This document shows positions 1 to 10,859 of a stretch of 64,000 nucleotides of DNA, one piece after another. The stretch spans positions 68,739,053-68,803,052 of the forward strand of contig CM060732.1 of assembly GCA_030704615.1 (NCBI GenBank). Reading direction: 5' to 3'. The notes beneath the pieces were generated by a model that saw only the letters and a program-made list of their open reading frames with translations, did not search any database and had not been told where the DNA came from. The DNA is from Takakia lepidozioides (Eukaryota > Streptophyta > Takakiopsida > Takakiales > Takakiaceae). The translations under genes were made by a program, and so were the position numbers. Within the stretch, counting starts at the first letter, position 1. Each line of letters opens with the position of its first letter.

Positions 1-783
1 TTCAGCCCTTTCAATTGCCAACTCATTCAAAGTCTTAGGTGGCTTCGCCTCCAACTTCCGCCTGGCCCATGGGGCCAGTCCTGCCACAAAGTTGAAGACC
101 ATTCCTGGTTTTGCCATATCTGCGACTTCGAGCAACAGCACATTGAAAGCCTGAACATATCCCCGAATGTCATCCGTTTGCTTCAAATTCCTCATCTTGT
201 CTCGGGCAAGCCATGACGCGTTGAATGGAACAAACTGTCTTTTCATAAATACCTTGAACCCACTCTAGTTCAAGGTTTCCGAGTTTCGACCTTGGTCGTG
301 AAGGCGTTTCTGCCACCATTGTTGAGCATAGCCGCTCAAATAGGTAGGAGCCACCTCCACCCGATCCTCGTCACACAACTTGGCCGCCTGGAAGTACTGC
401 TGTAGCTCCAAGAGCCAGGTGTTGAGTGCCTTTCAATTTTGGACGCCCTCGAAGGTGTCGGGTTCTTTAAGCTTCACCTTAAACTTTTCCTTAGTGGAAG
501 TGACATTAGCCGCCTTCAACATGTCTTTCAACGTCCCACCAAACCGCGCCAACCCTTCCCAAAAGGTTGCTGGCATGGAAGATATCTGTTGGTCTACCGG
601 AGCCCCCGGGAAGTCCTCGGGCTCCGACTCCCCAGATTCCTCCCGTTCTTGAGCGGCCTCGCTTTCAAAAGCATGAATCGCCTACTCAAATTGCCGCTTC
701 GGTGACACGTCGCCCCCATTGGGCTCACCAAGATCATCATCTTTCGGGCGGTTCCGCTTTCGCTTTGGCTTGCCCGACCCCAT
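1..783 (-). mobile_element. Ty3/Gypsy gag, 5' part, with three in-frame stops
   Basis: Read on the minus strand from an ATG at 783, a single frame runs to the window edge. It starts with a basic stretch (MGSGKPKRKRNRPK), then an acidic linker, then a capsid-type region with LNTWLLELQQYF, YAQQWWQKRL and FVAGLAPWARRKLE, the typical Retrotrans_gag pattern of plant Ty3/Gypsy elements. The frame never shifts but contains three stop codons (about 684, 439 and 269), so the copy cannot make full-length Gag. The rest of the polyprotein would lie left of the window. The ATG sits about 40 bases from a primer-binding site and an LTR, which fixes this as the 5' end of an element on the minus strand. Confidence 0.85.
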
Positions 784-824
784 GATGAGGCCGATCTCAA
801 GGACGATCGCGTACTGAACTCTAA

Positions 825-836
825 GCTCTGATACCA
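825..836 (-). other. Retrotransposon primer-binding site (initiator tRNA-Met)
   Basis: The minus strand reads TGGTATCAGAGC, the standard plant LTR-retrotransposon site complementary to the 3' end of initiator tRNA-Met. It lies two bases inside the proposed LTR end and 41 bases before the gag ATG. Confidence 0.85.
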
Positions 837-838
837 AG

Positions 839-1459
839 TGTCGCGCATCTCACTTCGGTAAGCTCCCCTTCAAGTCATCGTTACTCGCTTTGATGCGCGC
901 GCCTAACTCCCAAACTAGCCACCGGGTCAACTCGAAGCTTCGGTTGCTCACCGGGACATAACGGTCCCCCTTTGCTCCTCCACAAGACCCTCTCTCAATC
1001 TGGGCCTAGTGGAAATTCCCTTTGGTTGTTGGCAGTCCGGAACAGCTTCCCACACCTTGGTCGCTTTCCGGCTCGCACGCTTATTCACTAGTTTTCGGTC
1101 ACCAACAGGCTTGCACCGTTCTCGGGGTTACTACTCCCTATATGTACTTCTGTGACTGTCCGCGGGGGTTTCACAAACAACACCATCCTTTTATGGCGAA
1201 CCACCACGAAAACCCTTGATTCCCGGTGATGAGTCGCGGTGAGTCTTCGCCTACCCACCACGGCCCCATTGGACCGTGATGAGTCCCAAGACTCCCCACG
1301 ACTCCCACCACAAGGTCTCTGCCCCATGGTGAGTCCTATGTAACCCCCACTAAGACCCACTAAGCTACCACCACTCCTCGTGGACCCACCCCCACCGCAA
1401 CCCGGTGTGCGGTGCTCCACCTAGTGAGCGCCTCCGCCTCCTTGAGTGCCTTGGGCACA
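839..1459 (-). repeat. Candidate 5' LTR of the left Ty3/Gypsy element
   Basis: The segment next to the primer-binding site begins TGTGCCC and ends GCGACA on the minus strand, matching the TG...CA rule, and is 621 bases long. The inner boundary is set by the primer-binding site. The outer boundary is inferred from the terminal TG only, because the partner LTR lies outside the window and no target-site duplication can be tested. No gene is seen inside it. Confidence 0.5.
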
Positions 1460-1560
1460 TTATAATATATGTCTCTATGTTCATTTGTTCATATCAGGAC
1501 TTTGTCCATCCCTTTCCCGGTCTTTTCTCTTGGCACCCCATCCGAAAACAACCCAAGTAC

Positions 1561-2114
1561 ATCAGGCGGGAGCCATGGGCGAGACGCCGCCCCCACGATA
1601 CCGGACAATGATGACGATGACAGTGATAGTGACAGTGACAACAACAATGAGCATGGAATTAACCAGGAGGATGTGCAAGCCATGGAGGATCTCTTAATAC
1701 ATCATGTGGGCGCTCATGCATCCCATGAAGAGGGAACCCGGCCAATCGATGATCCTGAAATGGCCCCCTCAAATGACATGGAGAGGGAGGCGAGAACTCC
1801 CTTGTACGAAGGGGCGAAAGTGAGTCGACTTTCAACAATCTTACTTTTGCTCAATCTTCAAATTCGATTTGGCATAAGTAATGTTGGGATGTCTGCCATA
1901 ATGCGAACTATTGTAGACTATATCATTGCTCCACACTTCAAAACCCAAGATGCCACGGTCGCGGAAAGAGGCGCGCGAAGTCTTGGATTCTGTGGGGATG
2001 GGCTATAAGATTTTTCATGCATGTCCATGTGATAAAACCCTATACTACAGAGAGGATTCGCATCTCACCAAGTGCCTAAAGTGCAAGAAAGACCGATATC
2101 GGGATGATGTCTAA
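1561..2114 (+). mobile_element. CACTA (En/Spm) transposase N-terminal fragment, frameshifted
   Basis: One frame (to about 2008) gives an Asp/Ser-rich acidic stretch followed by PLYEGAKVSRLSTILLLLNL, which resembles the PLYPGC..FSKLSFLVKLLHLK segment of plant CACTA transposases. A second frame (about 1950-2114) continues with PRSRKEAREVLDSVGMGY, then HACPCDKTLYY and CLKCKKDRY, matching the family's LPKSYYEAKK...LGLGY..IHACPNDC.LYW....CPKC region and its Cys pairs. The two frames are offset, so the copy is broken. The catalytic domain is not visible downstream. The identification rests on remembered family motifs. Confidence 0.65.
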
Positions 2115-3333
2115 GGGAAAAAAGTACCACGCAAGGTATAAGCGCCATTCCCCCTCGCATGGAGATTATTTTCTTTAATCTTCTCAATGTATATAAAGTG
2201 TATTCCACAAAGTTTAGGGTTAAGAGAGTAGTGCTCATGCAAGATCTGATTGTGGTTTTGGAAAGAGTGAGTGAGGAGTGGAAAGAACGATGTTTGGTTT
2301 TGACCATTCACACCCAAATGAGGGAGATGCTGCATAAAAGGAAAGGCATAAGGGTGTTGTATTATGTGTGCTAATGGGATGATTACATGTGGGAGGCGTG
2401 GGGTATTTCATCCTAGAAAATGCATTACTTTCCGATCATCCTGCGATTGAGGGCACAGTACCGAAGCCCCAAATTGGCCAGACTCATGAGATGACACGCC
2501 TCGCATCGGAGCCCCCGCCCTTTGCCTTAAGGGCGGGGGGTCGGGACACAAGAGGGGTTGCCCCTGTGGTGGGGGCAGTGGCAACAATAGGAACGGGGGC
2601 TGCACCCAACAAACGGATGTGGCTCAAGATTCATTTTTTCCTACATGTGCTTAAATATGTGTGCAACACCTGTACAAAGATCCAGCAGGGAAAAAAAAAA
2701 AAAAAAAATTCCCTCCCCAACGACACACTCACCCTTGCACCAATTTTGAATTAAATCGAATTTAAATGAATTTAAAATAAATATTTTCATTTAAAAATAT
2801 ATATAAATTGCGGTTTTGAGGGGCGTAATGATTTTATCTTAGCTCTATTTTGTTCTGTGACATTGGGCTTTGCACCACTACATCCATGCAAAAAATGGGT
2901 TAAAAAAAAAATGGAAAAAAAAATAAGTGTGTTTCTAGGGTCACTTTTGTAGAACTCTCTATAAAGAGAGCATGAAGTTGAAGATAACTCAACTTTGGAG
3001 TGCAAATGAGAGAACAAAATCTGGTTATGGGTCCAAATGACTTTTGTTTACTCCCAAATTTTGCACGCACATTGAATATGCTATCATTAAGCATATGGCT
3101 TAATAAAAAAAAATCATCTGCAGGCGAAACACAATTTTCCGTCTCTATGACACGTAGCTGCGTTCAACACTAGAATAACCCATTGAATCAACTTGGTTCA
3201 AGCTCATATTTGGTCCACATGTGCATAAGTATGTTTAGATCACATATGCAAAGTTGCAACCCACACGAGCAACGAGAAATTTTTTTACATCGATTGATTA
3301 ATCGGATGTATACAAAGTACATCATGAGAATAT
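2115..3333. other. Decayed transposon flank, no gene seen
   Basis: No convincing reading frame. The stretch holds an 11-bp perfect hairpin at 2512-2539 (described separately), an 18-base A run at 2691-2708, and AT-rich sequence around 2755-2810 and 2890-2930. It may be the degenerated remainder of the CACTA copy. Confidence 0.5.
2512..2539. repeat. Perfect 11-bp hairpin in a dispersed repeat shared with 60.5 kb
   Basis: CCCCCGCCCTT and AAGGGCGGGGG form a perfect stem around a six-base loop. The same context (CCCTTTGCCTT, then GGGGGTCGGGACA, then a GGGGTTGCCCC-like block) recurs at about 60500-60560 in the same orientation with a 5-bp stem, so this is part of a repeat family rather than a chance hairpin. 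Confidence 0.6.
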
Positions 3334-4113
3334 CTATAATGCCCCTCTACGCGATCCCTGTCTCAAAGGAACCATATTTTTATCATACACATCCCACTCA
3401 CGCTGTAATCGGAGGTCCCAATCATCCCGGGAGAACTCGTATGATGCAAATAGTTCGCTGCCAGCCCTAATAGCACATGTCATCACAAACATGTGCATCC
3501 CCTCACTGTATACTGACGTATGACCACAAAAGCTCTCATGCCCATCGCTTCGCTCGTCCCATATTACATTGGTTATCCTAGGATGACCAAAAGAACTATT
3601 GACCAGCCCAACAACATTGCCGAAGATGTCAGGGTCACCATCACAAAATCTGATCTCAATGGGAGACAACCCCCGTCTACGTACATCCTGTCCGTTGACA
3701 CATAAAATGTAGGGTAGGATGTATGGGGCTTCGAGGCGTAATGTACGGAACTCCGCGGAGGTGTAGTATGGACCGTAGTAGGGAAACAAGTCCACCATGC
3801 TGTTTCTCTGAGGAGGAACCACAATATCATTGACCGTGAATAAACCCCGACCCATAGTAGGGTTTGTATAAGCGGCTCTCACAACATACCGTCTCCCCCA
3901 ATACTCGAACTCCACATTTTTCGGATGGGGGTGGGAGGGTCGAGATGATTCCCCCAACAACGAGGCTGGACGGTCCTCAGTAACTAGTCCTATGCGCTTC
4001 CCATAAGGGGCGAGGATCCGGCTCAAGCCGCCCAAGCCGGGGACAGGGTGGCCCGCGAAGGGGCAACCCGCGGCGTGCTCGACTCGATCCCGGAGTCTCA
4101 ACATCCTCCGCAT
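3334..4113 (-). CDS. SET-domain-like protein (putative)
   Basis: From an ATG at 4113 the minus strand stays open for 259 codons. Residues from about 72 carry an N-terminal SET-like motif (VVRAAYTNPTMGRGLFTV, compare RGRGLFA), then a helical insert, then GNVVGLVNSSFG followed by ITNVIW in the place of the GN.aRFiNHSC.PN core, then VMTCAIRAGSELFASYEF matching the A..dI..GeEL..dY end. SET enzymes methylate lysine using S-adenosylmethionine. Here the usual NHSC is NSSF, so catalysis is doubtful. No Cys-rich pre- or post-SET domain is evident. An overlapping frame extends upstream to 4282, so a frameshift or intron near the 5' end is possible. It lies among transposon debris and may be a captured or decayed gene. 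Confidence 0.5.
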   Translation of the reverse strand: MRRMLRLRDRVEHAAGCPFAGHPVPGLGGLSRILAPYGKRIGLVTEDRPASLLGESSRPSHPHPKNVEFEYWGRRYVVRAAYTNPTMGRGLFTVNDIVVPPQRNSMVDLFPYYGPYYTSAEFRTLRLEAPYILPYILCVNGQDVRRRGLSPIEIRFCDGDPDIFGNVVGLVNSSFGHPRITNVIWDERSDGHESFCGHTSVYSEGMHMFVMTCAIRAGSELFASYEFSRDDWDLRLQREWDVYDKNMVPLRQGSRRGAL

Positions 4114-4690
4114 CACCTGCAATTTGGCCCTGGTCCCTTCTACGATTGTGCCCGGCAGCCTGTATTGGATCAGATGCAATGGGTGCCTCCTCGCCACGAA
4201 AAATTGTCGTTCTAGGGCCACAATCAATATGTGGTACTACCTCCCCATCCTCGAGGGAGACGGGTCGATGTTTCCTCACCATCCCATCCTAATTAACACA
4301 CACCACCAACACTTTCATTTCTCAAAAACCGTTGGCAAAAAAACCCTATGCCTCAGCCTCGGGGCTTTCAAAATTGGTAACCAAAGGCGGAGCATCCCTA
4401 TGGTGCTAGAGCCCAAGACAATAAATCCTTCCTCTCGTTCTATCTTCAGGATGCTCACACTATGGAAAAATTTGTTGAGACCCAACGCTTTGCGATTATC
4501 GGATTGAACCACATTTTGGGTATGTGAATCCTAATTACACCGTTTATCTTTTAAACCCTAAGATCCACAACCAAAACCGCCACTCCAAAACCCAGCACCA
4601 TAAAGAAAAGCAAACACCCTAACCCAGTACCATATGAAAAAATAAATAAAAACTAAGAAACCCAAAAGGCCCTAAACCCTAAATCCAGAA
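4114..4690. other. No gene seen
   Basis: AT-rich sequence with several CCCTAAA/AAACCCTA-like words between 4540 and 4685 but no continuous telomeric array. A minus-strand reading frame at 3977-4282 overlaps the SET frame and could be its displaced N-terminus. Confidence 0.4.
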
Positions 4691-4699
4691 AGGCCGGCC

Positions 4700-4960
4700 G
4701 TCGCCTCCTGTGACACCCTGGCGTCGCATTGGACGACGAGTTTATTTATTTATTTAACTGGGGGTCGCACCCCGCGACGGACAGCCGTCGCGGGGGACGA
4801 CGTGTTTTTTTATTTATAGAGCCGGGGGTCACAAGAAACGACGGCCACTCGTCGCAATCTTCATTTTTACATTTCAAAAAAAGGCGGGCGCAGGCGTGCG
4901 ACGGCCGGGCATCGCACATGGGCGCCGCACATTTTTTTTTTCCCCCTAAATGCTTCAAGC
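4700..4960. repeat. GC-rich degenerate repeat with perfect 11-bp palindrome
   Basis: Two diverged units alternate a GC-rich block (GGGGGTCGCAC / GGGGGTCACAAG, with CGACGG words) with T/A-rich blocks (TTTATTTATTTAT, TTTTTTTATTTATA). Within it, CCCCGCGACGG (4770-4780) and CCGTCGCGGGG (4785-4795) form a perfect stem with loop ACAG. It lies directly before the gag fragment that starts near 5 kb and may be the untranslated leader or LTR edge of that element. Confidence 0.6.
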
Positions 4961-5049
4961 ATCTCTTCCCCCCCCCCCGGTTCTCGTTTGTTCTTTGGGA
5001 GAGAGGTAGTTCAGAGAGTGAGGTTTAGGGTGGAGGAGAAACGCACCTG

Positions 5050-5708
5050 CACTGAGGTTGAGACTACAACCAGGACATCCCAACCTGTTGGACCTGGATC
5101 AAGTGGAGCACTTGGATCACAGGCCAACGAAGGTGTCGGCTCAGGGGGATCAGGCGGGCAGCCTGGATCTGGCTCTAGGGGGACAGAGAGTGTGGGAAGT
5201 AGTACAACTGGAGCTGGGAATACTGTGAATATAGTGGGGCCAGTAGCAGGGAGTGCTCAGGGGCCAGCACTTGGTGGAAGTTCCACCACAACTACAACAG
5301 GTCCTCAAGGACCAGCACCAGCAGGGGGGGCAACACCTGTCAGTGGGCAGGGGGTAGGGCCACAGATGGCGTTACAACCAACACGGGCAAAATCATATTT
5401 TCCAGTATATGCAGGAAAAAAGGATCCTGATGTACACATCAGCAAATTTGAGCACATGTGTATTGTGAACAATGAGAATGGTGATGATGCCAAAATGAGA
5501 CTGTTTCCTGTTCACTTATAAAGAAAGCAAGTGAATGGTATGCAAGATTCCCTGATAATCATTTCCTAACCTGGAATGGCTTAAGTACAACATTCCGAAA
5601 TAGGTTCAGGACAAGTAAAATTGAGGATGAAGTATATGGAAGTTTACAACAGTTAAAGCAAAAAAAGCATGAAACTGTTGAAGAGTACATGGAAAAGATG
5701 GAATTGTA
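5050..5708 (+). mobile_element. Gag fragment of a second LTR retrotransposon
   Basis: A Gly/Ser/Thr-rich leader is followed by YFPVYAGKKDPDVHISKFEH and DAKMRLFPVHL, then after a stop at 5519-5521 a shifted frame gives ASEWYARFPDNHFLTWNGLS and EDEVYGSLQQLKQKKHETVE. This is the classic plant Gag core (F.G..dp..wl..fe..., W......L.TW..l...F...F). The first frame ends in TAA, so at least one frameshift is needed. Homology stops near 5708 where minus-strand LINE sequence begins, so the copy was truncated or interrupted. Confidence 0.75.
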
Positions 5709-5739
5709 GGCTGTGCCTTTGCTTTTGCTTTCCTAGAGC

Positions 5740-6420
5740 CACTACGTTTGTGTCTCCAATTTATTTCCATGTCTTCGTTCTCCAGCGGAGTCTAGTTGAG
5801 TTTCCAATAGGCAGGGGGGAATCTTCCCACACAATTCTTGTGTCTTCAATTCTCCTGCAGAAAACAAAGTCCTTCCCCCAAGATTTGTCGAAGTCTTCGA
5901 TTGTTGTGACACTTGGAAAGAGCTGCAAGTAAAACAGACCAAGCTTTGCGAGCCTCAGACCTAAGGTCTGAGTGAGCCAGATAAAGAACTTTCTACACAT
6001 ACGGCCTCTCTTTCTGATACACCACACAACACCTCATTTTCCACAACTGCCAATGGATTATCCCCCTGAGAGATTCCCACACTGGACAAGAAGAGTGCAT
6101 TCTGCCATTCTTAACGTTAAGCAACAAAACCGAGGGAGATGAATCCAAGTCAGAAGACTAGAAATAGTATAGAGAAAGGGCCTTGTCCCAAAGCGAAAGG
6201 GCATAACACCAAGGCATGCTCCAAAACTGCGGGAATTCACAGCAGAACTTGAATGGCCCACGGAATTTGTCCAGGTATTCTTTTTCCAATCCCTGCAGAA
6301 CTTGCCCCTCACAGTGCTTGAAACGGTACATGGGAGAGGGAGAGAGCTTCTTGAAAGTTTTCATCCACTCAAGAATTACTTCATCAATATCAGTTTCTGG
6401 TGAAGAGAATGGCCTCACAA
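5740..6420 (-). mobile_element. LINE ORF2 C-terminal remnant
   Basis: A single minus-strand frame beginning ILEWMKTFKKLSP and continuing through SCPVWESLRGIIHWQLWKMR, SDLRSEARKAW and CHNNRRLRQIL resembles the region after the reverse transcriptase zinc-binding domain of plant L1-type LINEs (cPvW..ir.ii.w.lW..R). It keeps one frame throughout but has two TAG stops (about 6155-6157 and 5992-5994). It abuts the end of the gag fragment, which it may have interrupted. Confidence 0.5.
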
Positions 6421-8564
6421 GGGCACTTGAAAAGTATGTGTGTGGCTAGAATTAGTTTCTGTATGTTCTTAGTGATGGTCAAAGGGAGGGTCCTCATCAC
6501 TGGGAAAATTAGTCTTAAGGGCTTACAAATAGGCAGTGAAAATGGACGGGACAAGTGGGACATGTGCTGTCAAAATATAAGCAGCCTTAACATAGATGGC
6601 ATTCAAGATTGCAAGTTTGTTTGCAGATCCGGGAGAGTAGAGAGAGGTTTTGTGATTGAATACATGTCACCCGTTGTAGCCAAGCCAGCTGTAGAAAGGG
6701 GGTCGGGGGGTCAACTGGTCACTTAGTGTGTGGGTAGCTGGTAAAGTTACACCATAATTTATGCTTGCTTGGCTGTAGTAAACCTTTCTGCTAACTCCAC
6801 AGTAGCCCAACTGAGACTTCTTTCTGAGAGTGCCCTGCTGGTAGCTGCACAAACCTTGTCAGGAGGGCTACTCCATGGATGGAACTTATCAGTCTTATTC
6901 CTGGACCTCATTTGAATTACCGGCAATAAATCAAAGAAGGGAGGTCCAAGCAAGCAGAAGATTGGGTCAGTGCTATGAGTGCGCCCGGTTTCTAATGGGG
7001 GCTTTGTTGTGTGCAGGCTGGAGGCATTTACCTCTTGGCGTCTTCACATTAGGAGCTCTGGTGATCACATTACTGGTGCTATCACTGTGTTCGTGATAAA
7101 AAGAGCGATTCAGGTGATAGTGTAATTGTTCTTATCCTCTTATCGTGCTCGACAATTGCAGTTCTGGTGATCATATTGATGTCCTTATCACTTTTGTGAT
7201 CAATTATGAACGGTTTGTGCTGTGCATTAAATACGACTTTAGATGGGTTCAGGACTACATACAACTACAGATGGTAGCTACTGAGAACCTCAACAAGCTA
7301 ACCATCAGAGATATACCATTGGCTTTCAATTGGACAGAGGGCTTGGGAAGGCAGAGAAAGAAGCAATTTTTTGGATTAGCCACAGATTCAGCAATTTGGT
7401 GGATGTATTTTTGTGACCTGACAATCCTCATCTATCCCACTATTCTCCGAATTGTAGTGAAAGTATGGCCCAGTGTGTTTACTTGAGAAAGGTACGTGTT
7501 GAGGACTGATCTTTGTCAGATCCTCTTTATTTGTGATGAGGTGGTGACACTCAAGTTATAAAATTTATTTGGTCTATCCTTTTCTAACATGATTGGGTGT
7601 TCTTCAAAATGAGTATTCTTGAGTGCTTTGGGAAACAGAAAGTAGCATCTTCTACTCACAACAGATGGATGTTTCCTGCAATTGTATGAAGAAAACATGA
7701 AGACCGACAGCTGAAGTGAAGGCATTTTCAGGTAGTAGACATTCTGTCACTAGGGAGAAGTATAGGATTTTGTGCATGGCTTGACACCCTATGAGCATTC
7801 ATTTTTGTTGCCCATTTTGCCAATGTTTGTCGCACATATGTTAAGTCAAATGGAAGGATTGGGTAGATTTTTTTGGACTATACAGGCCATTGCTGAGAAT
7901 AGGACCCTCTCTAGTGTTGATGTCATGTTGGCCGAATCAACCTGTAATGTGCCAGAGCTAAACCACACATTCCTTGTTCTTAAAGTATTTGCATGGATTC
8001 CAAACTCTATGGTGACATAGCGTGTTGTGAGTCTGACATTTTTAGGCGGAAAGGAGGTGCACCGCAAAATCCTTCTCTCCCAAGACATCAAACTGATAAT
8101 GCATGTGAAGATGATTCCTGGATCAAGGAAGATGAGTACCAAGTGATACTTCAACCAAGACTGGCCCCCCAATGAATGACCTGGAAGAGGGATAATTCTC
8201 ACGCAAGTGCGATGCACCAGCCACCAAAGCTATCAACAAAGGTTATTCTCTTGCAACCATGCATTGAATTGCAATCTGCACTTATGCGAGACAGAGCTCT
8301 GGGCATAGCTGGTGCAAGAACCTGCCTTTCTTCATAAGCTCTTAATGGAGTTGCCTCCATTTTAGCCAGATCACAGCTTTTGAGGCGTTCGATTGTGTGA
8401 ATGAGCACCTTGTAGCTTAAACTGTTCTGTGGGATTTACATGGAATGCAAGAAGCTGGAGTTTTATGTCTTTAAAGGTTTTGTTGATGGTGGGAGGTGGA
8501 ATGTGCTGCAAATATTCACTATTGCTATTGACTCACAACTGCTTCCAGATTTCTGACACTACAG
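6421..8564. other. No recognisable gene
   Basis: Only short reading frames on both strands, none with a domain I recognise. Two related short segments around 7060-7090 and 7165-7200 share TGATCA.ATT...CTTATCAC words. Small coding exons with long introns cannot be excluded, since an exon-like segment follows at 8565. Confidence 0.4.
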
Positions 8565-8655
8565 GTCACTGGCCGTCTGGACTGGGATATCAAATACTTG
8601 GATACTGGAAAGGTGTTGGCAAAGTCCAGCCTGGCTGTGGCTGATGATTCTGCAG
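8565..8655 (+). CDS. Possible single exon of an SSB-like OB-fold protein
   Basis: The 91-base segment is bounded by CTACAG and GTGGGT splice-like sites and is open in the frame VTGRLDWDIKYLDTGKVLAK, then SSLAVADDSA. This matches the first strands of bacterial-type single-stranded DNA-binding proteins (V.l.GRl..dpe.ky...Gk.va.fsLAV). Such proteins bind ssDNA in plastids and mitochondria. No adjoining SSB exons were recognised in the flanking 2 kb, so this may be a relic, part of a gene with very long introns, or a chance match. Confidence 0.3.
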
Positions 8656-10317
8656 GTGGGTCTAACACATGCATGGTAGCATCATTTTTTCATCTTCTTA
8701 TGCACGTCTCTTAGGTAATTTTAACCAGGATCAGTTTTTTATTTATGGACTTAGATCAGATGTGCCCATAAATGCATGTTGTGTGTTTTAGTTCTCAGTG
8801 TGGATATGTAGGAGCATTGACTAGACATGTTGTATTGTATGTAGGTTCATGAAGTTCCCCCGGGGTCTAATTAAATTTATAGCTGGACATTCTAGAAACA
8901 ACAGCTGGGCGTAAGTGACAATGCAGCATTGGACTTGCTGTGTGTCATAGGACTGCCGGCAGACATTGGCTGTAAGCAGGCCCTTCCCTGCAACTGCAAC
9001 TTGGCAGAGCTTTCACCTTTCCTTCTGTACCAGGTGGATAGCACCTTCCTTTTTTACCTCCTTTGACGACGGCCCATGCCTGATATCCTTCCTTCTGAAT
9101 GTCAAGAGCCCTTCCCTAGCAAAAGCAGAGTTGATTGTTTTACGGGTCTCATTGTTGTTTCGACCTTCAGCAAACCAAATGACTAAGTCCATCGTACGCA
9201 CAGGTGGGGGGTGTGTCACAATACATGTTCCTGTAGCAAGTTGTTCTAGGACATGGGCTTACACACATTCATCAACATGTAACCTTGGACATGGGAGGTA
9301 GAAAGATGACAAATGTTTTCATGCAATCACATTGATTTGTTGCTGATGAGATCTAGTTCTAAAGTTACAGCAGGTTGAGCTTATGTTGCAATGTTGGTTA
9401 CATCAGTTAAACCCCCTACAAAAAGGGACAAAAGGAGTGAAGAAGGTAGCTTAAAGGTGCTTGTCAAGAGCTAAATCTGCAGAAGCTTGATCATGTTAGG
9501 TGATTTCAATCTTACACTCGATTATGTTTCATGACTGTTCCCCTTGAGAAGCAAATAGCTATCATCAACGGGTTTGAATAGCATATCCCGCCAACTTCCC
9601 CAGCCTGGTGGGCCTCTAGAGCAGCATGTTTGTGTGGAGCCAGGTTGGTTGAGACTACAAGAAACTTGCTGCATGCATATTCACTTCTACTGCTTGACAA
9701 GAAGAGAAAATTTCACATTACATGACCCAACTCTCTTAAGGGGAAAATGGAGAGATTTTGTCTACAAACATGTAATTGTTTATTCACAGAGTCTGTAAAC
9801 TTGAGAAATGAGAGTCGAATGGATAAAACAATCCAGGTTTACATCTTTCTTTTAGACCTTACCGAAATGGTAGATTTGGGGAGTGCTGTCATTCAGCATA
9901 GGGAACACTGGATGATGGCTGTGAAGGGGGCATTATCCTATCCTATTAGCCATGAACTGATGAAAGGTGTATTCTCAACTGTGTAAAGCCAGCTCACTTT
10001 CTGATCATGAGCCTCACAAATCCCACCCCCTAGTCAAATACAATTGCAACAAACATTTGGAAGGCTTGACAAGACCTACGACTTGAAAGGCATGCTCTTG
10101 TGCCAGAGAAGATGGGTGAAGCTGCAAACTGACTTCCAAGCATTACCAACCCCAGACGCCGGAAGCTACAGAGAGCGAGCTACGAGGAAAAGACTACCAC
10201 AATTCCATACATCCGCACCAGTATTTGTAAAATCTGTTTTACTACTGTCTGCTCCATGATGCTCGTGTCAAGGCTTCCAGCAAGGGTCTATAATGGCCTC
10301 CTGAAGGCATGAGATCT
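8656..10317. other. No recognisable gene
   Basis: Short frames only. No transposon domain, RNA gene or repeat array was seen. Confidence 0.4.
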
Positions 10318-10835
10318 CAATGCTCGGTGTGTGGCGATGGTAGTTTCTCCGAAGGCTATTGATGATGCAGACAGGCCACCCCAGTGGCATGTTGATAGCA
10401 AACAGAAAATTCAGTTTGCTCCTCCAAAGCATGCAATACAAAGCGCATGTCAGGTACATACCCACTCAGTTCATGCTTCTTCTGCCCATAACCTCAGAGT
10501 TTCCACAATTTGTGGTGATGTTCTTTAAAGCATGCTGCTTGTTTCGGCCTAAAAGACCAGACCCCATCTTTGATGTGGTTGGCATCATGTACAATTAACT
10601 TGCTCCACAATGATTGTGATGAACTTGGAGGCATGGTGGCAGTCTACAGAGAACCAAAGATCCTTAATGGTATGGGTGTCCAGGGGTGTGATGGTGAGTG
10701 GTTTAAGAGTTTGATTGTCAAGTGATCGATCCTCCAAATCATGCAGTACAAAGCGTGTCAGGAAAGTAGTCCACTTCGCTCATCTGCCCCAGAATCTGTT
10801 CAGCTCAGTATAGATTTTCAATTTGTTTTGCAGAT
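10318..10835 (-). pseudogene. Two decayed tandem copies of a PPR-DYW 3' end
   Basis: The segment at about 10530-10835 aligns by eye with 10846-11200 of the intact PPR gene (words such as GGTTGGCATC, GATGAACTTGG, TCCAAATCATGCA, ACAAAGCGTGTCAGG recur in the same order), about 316 bases away. A second, more degraded copy at about 10318-10480 repeats GATGATGC.GACAGGC, GAAAATTC and GCATGCAATACAAAGCG. Both lie in the same orientation directly 3' of the gene, indicating tandem duplication of the DYW-coding end. Neither has an open frame. Confidence 0.75.
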
Positions 10836-10859
10836 GTCTGTTAACGCATGTTGCGTGTT

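Noticed and set aside
4540-4685. Telomere-like CCCTAAA words
   Set aside because: Only scattered copies within AT-rich sequence, no tandem array, so not an interstitial telomere.
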